This document shows, one piece after another, positions 1 to 7,962 of a DNA stretch of 64,000 nt. A program made the position numbers and the translations under genes. Numbering within the stretch: position 1 is the first letter of the stretch; the number at the start of each line of letters is the position of its first letter. Origin of the DNA: Renibacterium sp. (GTDB lineage: Bacteria > Actinomycetota > Actinomycetes > Actinomycetales > Micrococcaceae); assembly GCA_017419405.1 (NCBI GenBank), contig JAFOLH010000011.1, positions 1 through 64,000 on the forward strand, written 5' to 3'. The notes under the pieces were generated by a model. It did no database searches. It had not been told where the DNA came from and worked only from the letters and a program-made list of their open reading frames with translations.

Positions 1-1144
1 ACAACCGTTGCCCGGAAAGCTCAATTGATCCGATGTCTGAGCTCGCATCGCCGTTGTAATCGGCCTCATCGAGCACCTCGGACAACTCGTCCGCGAAATC
101 CGCCGCAAACGTCGCAGCACCGGTATTCGTCCCGGTCAGCGTGTACCGCACCACGCCACCCGGATCCACCACGGTGCGATCCGCGACTTTCGTCACCACC
201 AGTTGCGGATCGGGCACCAGGTCCGCCGACGCCAGGTCGGTCAGCCGGTAGTCGAAGGTCGGCGGCGTGGTGACCTGGCCGGCCACCGCCGATGCGCCGG
301 TCTGCGCGTCGATCCGGAACAATACGCCGTTCGAATTCGCCGAATACCAGCTGCCACCGAGCCAAGCGAAACCGTAGTTCGACGAACCCGCGGTGAGCGC
401 CGGCCCGGAGATCTGCAGCCAAGGGGTCACGGTCATCCCGGCCGCCGAGAAAGTGTCGACGTTGTAGCGATAAATCCAGCCCTCGCCGCCGTTGAAGGCC
501 AGGCCGAAAAGATTGCCCGCGCCGTCGAAGGCATAATCCGGGGCGACCACCCCGCCGCCGTTCCACACCCGGTCTCCGGCCACGGTCGACTGCAACGGTC
601 CGCTGATCACGCCAGTGCCGGCCTGCGCATCGAATCGGGAGATTCTGGTCGCTCCCGTGCTCTGCAGATTGGTGCCCTGCCAAATGCTGCCGTCCGGGGC
701 CACGGACAACCCACCCCACCGGACACTGGCTTGCGGCGCGGAGCCGATCTCGGTGATCTCGCTGGCTCCGTCCTTGAGCCCGTAGAGCTGCGGATAACCG
801 GTGTTGTAACGACTCCCGACGAACTGCAGGCCGCCTTGGGCATCAGGGCCGAGCCCCAGGTTCGACGACCAATAATTGGGCGCGCCCGGAGCGGTTTGCG
901 CGACCAGTTCAGTGCTGGCCTGCCCGCCCTGCAACCCGACGAACTTGAAGATCTGATTGCCCGAAGAACCGTAGAGCCCCGCGGGGTCGATCTGGACCGG
1001 AGCAGTCTGCGCGGTCAACGGCCATTGATCACCGGTCGCCGCGGGCGCAGCAGGCGCCTGGATCAGGGCAGACAGAAGCACCAGGCCCAGTACCCCCAGC
1101 CCTTTTCGCACTATTCCCAGCCGAAGCTTGGTCAGTCCTGCCAT
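1..1144 (-). CDS. Secreted protein with C-terminal DUF11-like repeat domain (partial, runs off left edge)
   Basis: The frame is open from an ATG at 1144 to the window edge with no stop, so the C-terminus is missing. The N-terminus (MAGLTKLRLGIVRKGLG, then a hydrophobic stretch and an APAAPAA region) looks like a Sec signal peptide. The middle is a Gly/Asn-rich region reminiscent of beta-propeller or cell-surface proteins. The visible end (VTKVADRTVVDPGGVVRYTLT...NTG) resembles the DUF11/conserved-repeat surface domain found in adhesin-like proteins of actinobacteria. A GGGGGATGAGAAGG stretch upstream of the ATG can serve as ribosome binding site. The exact function is unknown; a cell-surface role is inferred. 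Confidence 0.7.
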   Translation of the reverse strand, partial: MAGLTKLRLGIVRKGLGVLGLVLLSALIQAPAAPAATGDQWPLTAQTAPVQIDPAGLYGSSGNQIFKFVGLQGGQASTELVAQTAPGAPNYWSSNLGLGPDAQGGLQFVGSRYNTGYPQLYGLKDGASEITEIGSAPQASVRWGGLSVAPDGSIWQGTNLQSTGATRISRFDAQAGTGVISGPLQSTVAGDRVWNGGGVVAPDYAFDGAGNLFGLAFNGGEGWIYRYNVDTFSAAGMTVTPWLQISGPALTAGSSNYGFAWLGGSWYSANSNGVLFRIDAQTGASAVAGQVTTPPTFDYRLTDLASADLVPDPQLVVTKVADRTVVDPGGVVRYTLTGTNTGAATFAADFADELSEVLDEADYNGDASSDIGSIELSGQRL

Positions 1145-1299
1145 GCGGCCTTCTCATCCCCCAATAGCGACGCGTGCGCCCGGAACTTCCGGGCAGACGC
1201 GCAAATCCAGCTCAAATCACGTAGACGATAGCACGAAACTTCTCCGTCCTCAGATCATCTTCGCGCACGCGTAGAGGGCAAGCACAGACCGGGAATTGA

Positions 1300-1315
1300 T
1301 GTGATGCAGATCACG
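1300..1315. promoter_or_regulatory. Crp/GlxR-like operator
   Basis: TGTGATGCAGATCACG fits the TGTGA-N6-TCACA consensus of CRP-family regulators (GlxR/Crp in actinobacteria) except for the last base. It lies in the divergent intergenic region between the secreted protein and the epimerase-like gene, about 115 bases upstream of the latter's start. Either gene could be its target. Confidence 0.5.
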
Positions 1316-1429
1316 GTTGGTTTCCGGAAAAGTCGCGTCATAAGATTCGAATCCCGGGTACCCCTTCCCGAACCTGGTACACCGGGTTCCGCAGACACCG
1401 ACGATCCACGAAGAGGAACTCAACGCCCG

Positions 1430-2587
1430 ATGAAAACGGTCCTGGCCTATTTCGGCACCCACGCCGAGGCGATCAAGGTCGCCCCCGTGGCAGCCCGCCT
1501 CGCCGATTCATCGCAACTTGCCGTCCGGGTCGTCGCACCGCACGACCAAATAGCCGGACCTTCCTCCGCCGCAGGACTTTTCGGCATCCGGCCCGAGCAC
1601 GCTTTTCCGCAAAGCCGGAAGTCCCGTCATGCGCGGCTCGGCTTCGGCCAGCTGCTGGCCGAAGCCGGCCGGTTCTTGGCAGCCGACCGGCCCGACGTCG
1701 TACTCGTCCACGCCTCCGGGCGGGACTCTTCAGCCCTGGCCGTCGCAGCAGCCCACCTGAATATCCCCTTGGCCAGCCTGGATACCTCGGCCGCCGCCTC
1801 GGCGACCAAAATCCGGCATCGGCACCCGGCCGGCGGAACCGCCGACCTCTATCTCGAAGCGAACCGAGTTGGGCGCGATCGGCTGCTTGCCGAAGGGGTG
1901 CCCGCAGCGTCGATCGAACTCACCGGCAGCACCACGATCGACTCGCTGCTGCACGGCATCTCCTCCGCGCAAGCCGGGCGTCGCCCGGATTCGACCCCGG
2001 CTCCCCTGCGGCGACTGCTCACCGGCTCCGCGGCTCCGATTCTGGCCATCCTCCGCGGCGGCAAAGACGACACCGCGGTTGCCGGCACGGTCGACGCGAT
2101 GCTGGACTCCGCCGCGAAGCACCCGGAACGGAGCTACTTGGTCTCCGCACCGGCAGCAATGGGAAATTTCCGATGGCGCAGACCGGCCGCAGCCCGAGCC
2201 AACCTGGTGCTGTGCGGCTCGCTGGATTTTCGCAGCTACTGCCGCCTGCTCGCCCGGAGCAAGCTCGTGCTCACCGACGACCCCAGTGTGCTGACCGAAG
2301 CCGGCGCACTCGGCAAACCGGTATTGCCAGCTGCCTCGGCAAGACGTGGATCGCCGCCGGCAGACCCGACCAAGATCGCCGGGCAGATCGAATCGGCGCT
2401 GCAAAGCCCCCCACTGGCCATCCCGAGCGAAGATCCGTTCGGTGATGGTTTAGCCTCACTCCGATGCGCCGCGGCAGTCATCAAACTGCTCGGACTCATC
2501 GGAACGGACCGCAACGCCGCGGGGCCCGCGGCGCCCGGCCGAAACCTCATCCGCCTCGTCCCCCGGGAAGCCGAACTGGCTTCCTGA
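1430..2587 (+). CDS. Degenerate UDP-N-acetylglucosamine 2-epimerase-like protein
   Basis: 385 aa. The ATG at 1430 follows an AAGAGGA ribosome binding site at 1411. The WecB/GT-B fold is recognisable from the N-terminal GTHAEAIKVAPV (family GTRPEAIKMAPV), the LTGSTTIDSLL segment (family TGNTVIDAL) and the C-terminal DDPSVLTEAGALGKPVL (family DSGGIQEEAPSLGKPVL). Several active-site motifs are lost. The VxGDT segment reads VLVHASGRDSS, the HVEAGLR segment reads ASLDTSAAAS, the PEExNR segment reads LYLEANR, and the catalytic HRREN segment reads ILRGGKDD. It may have lost epimerase activity or changed substrate. No cell-envelope genes flank it. Confidence 0.7.
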   Translation: MKTVLAYFGTHAEAIKVAPVAARLADSSQLAVRVVAPHDQIAGPSSAAGLFGIRPEHAFPQSRKSRHARLGFGQLLAEAGRFLAADRPDVVLVHASGRDSSALAVAAAHLNIPLASLDTSAAASATKIRHRHPAGGTADLYLEANRVGRDRLLAEGVPAASIELTGSTTIDSLLHGISSAQAGRRPDSTPAPLRRLLTGSAAPILAILRGGKDDTAVAGTVDAMLDSAAKHPERSYLVSAPAAMGNFRWRRPAAARANLVLCGSLDFRSYCRLLARSKLVLTDDPSVLTEAGALGKPVLPAASARRGSPPADPTKIAGQIESALQSPPLAIPSEDPFGDGLASLRCAAAVIKLLGLIGTDRNAAGPAAPGRNLIRLVPREAELAS

Positions 2588-2671
2588 GCACCGGGGCTCC
2601 GAAACCCCTCGGTGCCGACTCCCCAAAGCGGCACCGCGTGGAGGATGGACATGTCCAGTCCTTCCTTATAT

Positions 2672-2700
2672 ATGGTTGCGCCTTCCAATGGCGCAACCAT
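2672..2700. repeat. Perfect 11-bp stem-loop
   Basis: The arms ATGGTTGCGCC (2672-2682) and GGCGCAACCAT (2690-2700) are perfectly complementary around the loop TTCCAAT. No T-run follows, so it is not a classical terminator. It may act together with the next hairpin. Confidence 0.65.
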
Positions 2701-2707
2701 CCTCACC

Positions 2708-2750
2708 ACTGGTGCGTCGCGCTTCCCCAATTGCGCGGCGCACCAGTTTT
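2708..2750 (+). terminator. Rho-independent terminator-like stem-loop
   Basis: The 15-base arms ACTGGTGCGTCGCGC (2708-2722) and GCGCGGCGCACCAGT (2733-2747) pair with a single G-U position and are followed by TTTT. The loop TTCCCCAATT resembles the loop of the preceding hairpin. It probably ends transcription coming from the epimerase-like gene. Confidence 0.65.
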
Positions 2751-2983
2751 GCCCAGTGACTCGTCGGCTAATCTCCCGCTCTGGATCAATCCAGGACGAA
2801 TGCCGGGCGGGCGCTTTGGCTCCGCTATGGAAACGGACCCGAAGTGACCGCTTCGGCAGTTGCTGCCAGGTGTCCGCTAAGGATTCGCTGAGCCTTTTCA
2901 AAAGTCGTGAATTTGTCGACAATCTAACGGTACCTTTCAGATACCAGGTGAATTACACCGGACTATCGAGGGGATCGACAATC

Positions 2984-4063
2984 ATGTGTTCAGAAACCGA
3001 AAGCAAGCAACCGACCGCCCTACCCAGACGTACTGCAATGCTCGGCGCATTGGCCGGCGCCGGAGCACTGGCGGCACTGGCCGGGGCCACCCCCGCCAGC
3101 GCTGCGGTGACCACGCCGACGCCGGGGACGCCGCCCACCGGCAATGCCGTGATCTGCTTGGGCGTCCAAGCCGGCCCGCCGCCCCGGCCGAACCGGATCG
3201 GCTTCGCCACCTTGCTGCAAGTCAACGGCGCGCTTTACCTGATCGATGCCGGCCGAGGCAGCCTCACCCAGTTCGCGAACATGGGGTTCAGCTTCACGAA
3301 CATGAAATCCATGTTCATCACCCATCTGCACAACGACCACATTTTCGACTACTACAACTTCTTCGCCTCCTCCGGCGACCCGGCCGTCTTCCCACCCCGC
3401 AGCGCCCCGGTTTCGGTCTTTGGCCCGGGACCGGCCGGCGGACTGCCGCCGAGCCGGGTGGGCCAAACGCCGTTCACCATCGGCAGCAACCCCACCCCGG
3501 GCATTGTGGAGCTGACCAACAGCATGCACGACGCCTACGCCTACTCGGCCAATATCCTCAACCGGGATCAAGGATCCTACGACCCGCGCTCGCTCATGGA
3601 TGTCGCAGCGATCAAGCTCCCCGACGTCGGATCAAGCTACCAGAACACCGCGCCGCCGATGGACCCCTTCGTCGTTACTTCCGATGAGAACCTCACGGTC
3701 TCCGCGATTCTGGTCCCGCACTTCGACACCTATCCGTCATTCGCCTTCCGCTTCGACGTCAAAGGCGGAAAGTCTTTCGTCTTCTCCGGTGACTGCACCA
3801 AGTCGGACAATGTGGTGAAGATCGCCCAGGGTGTCGACATCTTGATGCACGAATCGATCTACGAGCTCAATACCGTCTACCACCAGAACTCGCACACCTC
3901 GGCGGTCCAGGTCGGCGAGGTCGCTGCGGCGGCGAACGCGAAGAGCCTGATCGTGAGCCACTACACGAACTCGGTCACCGACGCCCAGTGGCGTGCTGCG
4001 ATTGCACAGAACTACCAGGGACCGACGAGCATCGCCCTGGACGGCCAGGTCTACCCGCTGTAA
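2984..4063 (+). CDS. Tat-exported MBL-fold metallo-hydrolase
   Basis: 359 aa. The ATG at 2984 is preceded by GAGGGGAT; the longer open frame upstream lacks a signal peptide or a ribosome site. Arg15-Arg16 in PRRTAML, a Gly/Ala-rich hydrophobic stretch and an ASA cleavage site near residue 40 indicate Tat export. The zinc signature HLHNDH (residues 114-119) and later histidines and acidic residues (FSGDCTKS, MHES, VSHYT) place it in the metallo-beta-lactamase superfamily. It resembles ribonuclease Z or arylsulfatase-like hydrolases more than true beta-lactamases. The substrate is unknown. The gene stands alone, with tRNA genes on the other strand downstream. Confidence 0.8.
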   Translation: MCSETESKQPTALPRRTAMLGALAGAGALAALAGATPASAAVTTPTPGTPPTGNAVICLGVQAGPPPRPNRIGFATLLQVNGALYLIDAGRGSLTQFANMGFSFTNMKSMFITHLHNDHIFDYYNFFASSGDPAVFPPRSAPVSVFGPGPAGGLPPSRVGQTPFTIGSNPTPGIVELTNSMHDAYAYSANILNRDQGSYDPRSLMDVAAIKLPDVGSSYQNTAPPMDPFVVTSDENLTVSAILVPHFDTYPSFAFRFDVKGGKSFVFSGDCTKSDNVVKIAQGVDILMHESIYELNTVYHQNSHTSAVQVGEVAAAANAKSLIVSHYTNSVTDAQWRAAIAQNYQGPTSIALDGQVYPL

Positions 4064-4131
4064 CCAGCTGCCTGCCGCTTCTCTGGAGCCGGACGCACAA
4101 CAGGCCCGGAACGCTGGTTCCGGGCCTGTAC

Positions 4132-4208
4132 TGGTAGCGGTGGGGAGGCTCGATCTCCCGACCTCACGATTATGAGTCGTGCGCTCTAACCAACTGAGCT
4201 ACACCGCC
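4132..4208 (-). tRNA. tRNA-Met (CAT anticodon)
   Basis: Read on the minus strand, a full cloverleaf can be drawn. The acceptor GGCGGTG pairs with CACCGCT, the D-arm is AGCTCAGTTGGTTAGAGC, and the anticodon stem-loop ACGACTCATAATCGT carries CAT. The T-arm contains TCGAGC. Discriminator A is followed by an encoded CCA (4132-4134). The absence of initiator-type features suggests elongator methionine tRNA, although tRNA-Ile with modified CAT cannot be excluded by eye. Confidence 0.93.
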
Positions 4209-4272
4209 ATAAATGGGATTGGCCCGTGCCTTTGCCGGCCAAAACCGTCTTGACACGAGCCTACCCATTGCG

Positions 4273-4344
4273 AGCCCCCCACCGGAATCGATCCGGTGAC
4301 CTCGTTCTTACCAAGAACGCGCTCTACCACTGAGCTAGGGGGGC
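4273..4344 (-). tRNA. tRNA-Thr (GGT anticodon)
   Basis: Minus-strand cloverleaf with acceptor GCCCCCC pairing with GGGGGGC. The D-arm is AGCTCAGTGGTAGAGC, the anticodon arm GTTCTTGGTAAGAAC carries GGT, and the T-arm contains TTCGATTCC-type bases with a CACCGG/CCGGTG stem. CCA is not encoded. It lies 64 bases upstream of tRNA-Met in the same direction, so the two are probably co-transcribed. Confidence 0.93.
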
Positions 4345-4421
4345 AACAGATGAATACTTTACCAGCGGATTCAGCTGGGGGGAAATCGACCTCGCAACCA
4401 AGCTATTTCACTCCGGAACCA

Positions 4422-4497
4422 GACGCACGCGGCGGACTCGGCAAGCCGGAAACCCGCTAAAACACCAAGTTTCCCAGCCGAGTCCGCCGCGTGCGTC
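4422..4497 (-). terminator. Long perfect inverted repeat downstream of the LysM gene
   Basis: Two perfectly complementary 21-base arms, 4422-4442 and 4477-4497, flank a 34-base spacer. The spacer itself contains GGAAAC/GTTTCC, which extends the stem. It ends 12 bases beyond the LysM gene stop and has no T-run. It probably works as a transcript end or stabiliser. Confidence 0.6.
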
Positions 4498-4508
4498 CAG
4501 CGAATCGA

Positions 4509-4907
4509 CTACGGCAGGGTCAGCACCTGGCCCGGGAAAATCAAGTCCGGGTTCTCAATGCCGTTGACCTCGATCAACGCCTGCAGGTCCACCCCGTTCG
4601 CGGCAGCGATCGCGGACAGGTTGTCGCCGTCGGCAACGGTCACCTGGCGCACGGCGGCTTCCTCCACCGGCGCGGCTTCTTCGACCGGCGCGGCTTCCTC
4701 GGCTACCGGAGCAGCTTCTTCCACCGGGGCGGCTTCCGGAGCAGCCTCTTCGGCGGCCGGCTGCTCCGCCGGAGCTTCTTCTGCGGGCTGTTCGGCCTGC
4801 TGATCCTGATTCTGATTCTGGTCGCGATTGAACGCATCGTTTACTGCGTCGCCGACATTCTTGGCAACATCTTCGACATTCTTTTTGATGTCATCGAACA
4901 GTCCCAT
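4509..4907 (-). CDS. LysM-domain protein with acidic Glu/Ala/Pro linker
   Basis: 132 aa. The start MGLFDDIKK at 4907 is favoured because GGAAGG lies seven bases upstream; an in-frame GTG at 4916 would overlap that site. The N-terminal amphipathic helix (residues 1-25) precedes a Gln-rich patch and an imperfect repeat of AAPVEEAAP units at about 35-85. A C-terminal LysM domain follows (VADGDNLSAIAAANGVDLQAL...NPDLIFPGQVLTLP). No signal peptide is seen, so the protein resembles the cytoplasmic YgaU/LysM (BON-less) type. LysM normally binds peptidoglycan or related GlcNAc polymers; the role here is unknown. Confidence 0.85.
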   Translation of the reverse strand: MGLFDDIKKNVEDVAKNVGDAVNDAFNRDQNQNQDQQAEQPAEEAPAEQPAAEEAAPEAAPVEEAAPVAEEAAPVEEAAPVEEAAVRQVTVADGDNLSAIAAANGVDLQALIEVNGIENPDLIFPGQVLTLP

Positions 4908-5124
4908 GGGAAACACCTTCCAACCGTCGGGCGCGATACTGCGGATGGCCAGTCATCGCGCCGGTCATGCCATGCAATCCGCATGACATGACCGATGCTA
5001 GGACCTGGCGATGCCGCTGCCAAGGGGTGCTGTCATACCCGGGGAATTTCTCCGGAAACCGCCAGCTTGCGTTAAGCCGGCATTCGGCAATTGTTCACCG
5101 GAGCCGGCCGGACCGCGCAGTGGA

Positions 5125-7014
5125 CTACCACTTGCCTTTGCGGTTGAAATCCTTGGAACCATCGGTCTTGCCGTGCCGGGGCTTGCGGTCGCCCGCACCG
5201 TGCCCGGTGTGTCCGCCACCGGTCGAACGCGCGCCGTAGCCGCGCTCGCCGCCTTCACGCCGGCCCTTGTACCCGCCGCCGCTGTAGCCTTCGGATTCGC
5301 GCTCGGCGCGCGGCTTGCGGCCGGAATCCAACTCCAAGCGGATCAGTTCACCGCCGATGCGGGTTTTGGACAGCGCCCGGAGCTGATCCTTGCTCAGGTC
5401 CGCGGGGAGTTCCACCAAGGTGTGGTCGGCGCGGATGTCGATGCCGCCGATCTGCGAGGAAGACAATCCGCCTTCGTTGGCAATGGCGCCGACGATCGAA
5501 CCGGGCAACACGCGCTGCCGGCGGCCGACCGCGATCCGATACGTCGCATTGCCCTCGGTGAGCGCACGGGTCGGGCCACGGGATCCGAAGCCGTCCTTGG
5601 AACGTTCGCGCTTCTGGTACTCCGGAGCGGCCGGCAGATCCTTCACCAGCAACGATTCGCCGCCCTGCGCCATATAGGCCAGTGCGGCCGCGATCTCGGC
5701 AGCGGTGACATCGTGCTCCTGCTCGTACGTGGTCACCAGGTCCCGGAAGACCGAAAGTTCCTGGGAGCCCAGGGTCTCGGTGATCTGGTCCGCGAATTTG
5801 TTCAAACGCAGGTTGTTGATGGTGTCCGCGCTGGGCAGGTGCATCTGCTCGACCGGCTGACGGGTGGCCTTCTCGATGGCCCGGAGCAAGTACTTCTCCC
5901 GCGGGGTCATGAACAGGATCGCATCGCCGGAGCGGCCGGCACGGCCGGTACGGCCGATCCGGTGCACGTAGGATTCGGTGTCGTGCGGGATGTCGTAGTT
6001 GACCACCAGGCTGATCCGCTCGACGTCCAGACCACGGGCTGCGACGTCCGTGGCGACGAGGACGTCGATGCTGCCGGAGCGCAGGGCTTCGACCGTGCGC
6101 TCACGTTGCTGCTGCGGGATATCGCCGTTGATCGCCGCGGCACGGTAACCCCGCGACTTCAATTTGTCGGCCAGCTCTTCGGTAGCCATTTTGGTGCGCA
6201 CGAAGGCGATCACGCCGTCGTACTCTTCGACCTCGAGGATCCGGGTCATCGCGTCGAGCTTGTGCGGGCCCATCACCTGCAGGTAGCGCTGGCGGGTGTT
6301 TTCGCCGGTAGTGGTCTTGGCCTTGACCGAAATCTCCGCCGGGTTGTTCAAGTACTTCTTCGCGATCCGGCGGATCTGGCCGGGCATGGTCGCGGAGAAC
6401 AAGGCGACCTGCTTGTCCTCGGGGGTTTCGGCCAGGATCTGCTCGACGTCGTCGGCGAAGCCCATCCGCAACATCTCGTCAGCTTCATCCAGGACCAGGT
6501 ACTGCAGGTTGGACAGGTCCAGCGAGCCCTTGGAGAGGTGGTCGATCACGCGGCCGGGGGTGCCGACCACAACCTGTGCGCCCCGGCGCAACCCGGCGAG
6601 CTGCGGGCCGTAGGCCGATCCGCCGTAGACCGGGAGAACGGTGAAGTTGTCCATGTGCGCGGCGTAGGAGGAGAACGCCTCCGCTACCTGCAGGGCAAGT
6701 TCCCGGGTCGGTGCCAGCACCAGGATCTGGGTGTCTTTGGTCGCCGGGAGATCCGCCATCCGGGACAGCGCCGGCAGCGCGAAGGCTGCGGTCTTTCCGG
6801 TTCCGGTCTGGGCCAGGCCGACGACGTCGCGGCCTTCCAGCAATACCGGGATGGTCGCTGCCTGGATCGGCGAAGGCTTTTCGTAGCCGACGTCTTTCAG
6901 CGCTGCGAGCACTCGGCCGTCAAGGCCGAAGTCGGTGAAGAGAATGTCTTTCTCTTCGGATTCGGCGGCACCGTTGTGATTTTCGGCGCTGTTGTTCTGG
7001 GTGTTTTCGGACAT
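5125..7014 (-). CDS. deaD: DEAD-box ATP-dependent RNA helicase (CsdA/DeaD type)
   Basis: 629 aa from the ATG at 7014, which follows GAGGAA. The helicase core contains all the usual motifs: Walker A AQTGTGKT (about 68-75), PTRELALQ, TPGRVIDH, DEAD (176-179), SAT (207-209), RGLD and HRIGRTGR. A DbpA-type RNA-binding domain follows (YRIAVGRRQRVLPGSIVGAIANEGG is its hallmark region), then an Arg/Gly-rich basic tail ending in NRKGKW. Such enzymes unwind rRNA and mRNA during ribosome assembly and cold adaptation. The 5' leader holds a CCCGCA-CGA-TGCGGG hairpin (7099-7113). It is likely a single-gene unit. Confidence 0.95.
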   Translation of the reverse strand: MSENTQNNSAENHNGAAESEEKDILFTDFGLDGRVLAALKDVGYEKPSPIQAATIPVLLEGRDVVGLAQTGTGKTAAFALPALSRMADLPATKDTQILVLAPTRELALQVAEAFSSYAAHMDNFTVLPVYGGSAYGPQLAGLRRGAQVVVGTPGRVIDHLSKGSLDLSNLQYLVLDEADEMLRMGFADDVEQILAETPEDKQVALFSATMPGQIRRIAKKYLNNPAEISVKAKTTTGENTRQRYLQVMGPHKLDAMTRILEVEEYDGVIAFVRTKMATEELADKLKSRGYRAAAINGDIPQQQRERTVEALRSGSIDVLVATDVAARGLDVERISLVVNYDIPHDTESYVHRIGRTGRAGRSGDAILFMTPREKYLLRAIEKATRQPVEQMHLPSADTINNLRLNKFADQITETLGSQELSVFRDLVTTYEQEHDVTAAEIAAALAYMAQGGESLLVKDLPAAPEYQKRERSKDGFGSRGPTRALTEGNATYRIAVGRRQRVLPGSIVGAIANEGGLSSSQIGGIDIRADHTLVELPADLSKDQLRALSKTRIGGELIRLELDSGRKPRAERESEGYSGGGYKGRREGGERGYGARSTGGGHTGHGAGDRKPRHGKTDGSKDFNRKGKW

Positions 7015-7275
7015 GGGGATATTCCTCATTTGCACTAGGGCCGGACCGCGTGTGTCACGCTTCCAGTCATTCACCTCACGGCTATCCCTAGGCACAAGCC
7101 CGCACGATGCGGGGCCCAACACGAACACTCCTGCCTCAAGAATTGGGCAGGAAGAAACAGATAAGAATAAGGGATTCCGTAAGAAGGGGTCTGTTCAATT
7201 GTAAGGTATCAGCCGCACCCCGCCGCGCGAACTCAAGAAAACAGCGGGGTGAGATGGCGCACACCTCGGCTCCTT

Positions 7276-7923
7276 TCAGGCTTCGCGCCGAAACACCTTC
7301 TCGAAGTATGGCTCAAAAGCTGCCGCGACGTCGAGGTCCGGATCCGCCAGCAACGCCTGCGCCAGCTCTGCCGTGGGGTGTGCGAACCACTCCGCGATAC
7401 GCACGCCGTGCCCGGGACGGTGCACGACCTCGACGACGTCGCCGGCTTCGATGCTGCCGGTTTCCAGGACCCGCAAATACGGCCCGACCCTTCCGGCTTG
7501 GCTGAACCGTTTGACCCATTGCGGCTCGTCCAGGCGTCGCTGGAACGTGGCGCAGGGCGTTCGCGGCATGGTGACTTCAACGAGCACTTCGGCGCCGATC
7601 CGCCATTGTTCGCCGATCAGCGCCTGATTGACGTCCAGGCCCGCAATCCTCAGGTTTTCGCCGAACAGGCCCGGCGGCACCGGATAGCCCAGGATTTCCT
7701 GCCAGTATTCGGCGTCGTGCTGTGCATAGGCATAGAGCGCTTTGTCCAGACCGCCGTGGTTTTTGCGGTCGACCTGGACATCGGCATAGAGCCCGTACTT
7801 GGTCACCTTGACCGGGCCGGCCACCGGGCGTTTGTCGATCGCGGTCAATCCGAATGCATTGGCGTCAGGGGTGAGCGCATGCAGACGGCAGACGGCGAGC
7901 AAGGTCCCTTTGGAGTTCACCAC
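7276..7923 (-). CDS. MOSC domain-containing protein (YiiM-like)
   Basis: 215 aa, starting at one of two consecutive GTG codons. The MOSC (molybdenum cofactor sulfurase C-terminal) fold is indicated by VDRKNHGGLDKALYAY, PPGLFGENLRIAGLD and PRTPCATF. The last contains a cysteine that is often conserved in the family. A C-terminal extension (residues about 165-215) resembles the YiiM 3-alpha domain. YiiM-type proteins act in Moco-dependent reduction of N-hydroxylated compounds; the substrate here is not known. It follows the ABC transporter ATPase by 39 bases on the same strand and may share its transcript. Confidence 0.85.
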   Translation of the reverse strand: MVNSKGTLLAVCRLHALTPDANAFGLTAIDKRPVAGPVKVTKYGLYADVQVDRKNHGGLDKALYAYAQHDAEYWQEILGYPVPPGLFGENLRIAGLDVNQALIGEQWRIGAEVLVEVTMPRTPCATFQRRLDEPQWVKRFSQAGRVGPYLRVLETGSIEAGDVVEVVHRPGHGVRIAEWFAHPTAELAQALLADPDLDVAAAFEPYFEKVFRREA

Positions 7924-7962
7924 TGCATTGTACGAGCCGGCCGACGCCGATCAGGCAGCCGC

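Larger units (their letters stand above)
2588..2983. other. 396-base intergenic region with two tandem hairpins
   Basis: No convincing gene is seen here; the open frame running into the next gene lacks any coding-like features before 2984. A weak hairpin (GCACCG...CGGTGC) directly follows the epimerase-like stop. Two stronger stem-loops, listed separately, follow at 2672-2700 and 2708-2747. The last 200 bases are less GC-rich and probably carry the promoter of the metallo-hydrolase. Confidence 0.6.

Noticed and set aside
2612-2983. Upstream extension of the metallo-hydrolase frame
   Set aside because: The extension covers two hairpins and lacks a ribosome site; the Tat signal begins at 2984.
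5011-7038. Long plus-strand open frame opposite the DEAD-box helicase
   Set aside because: It is antisense to a complete helicase with all motifs; high GC leaves long open frames on the opposite strand.
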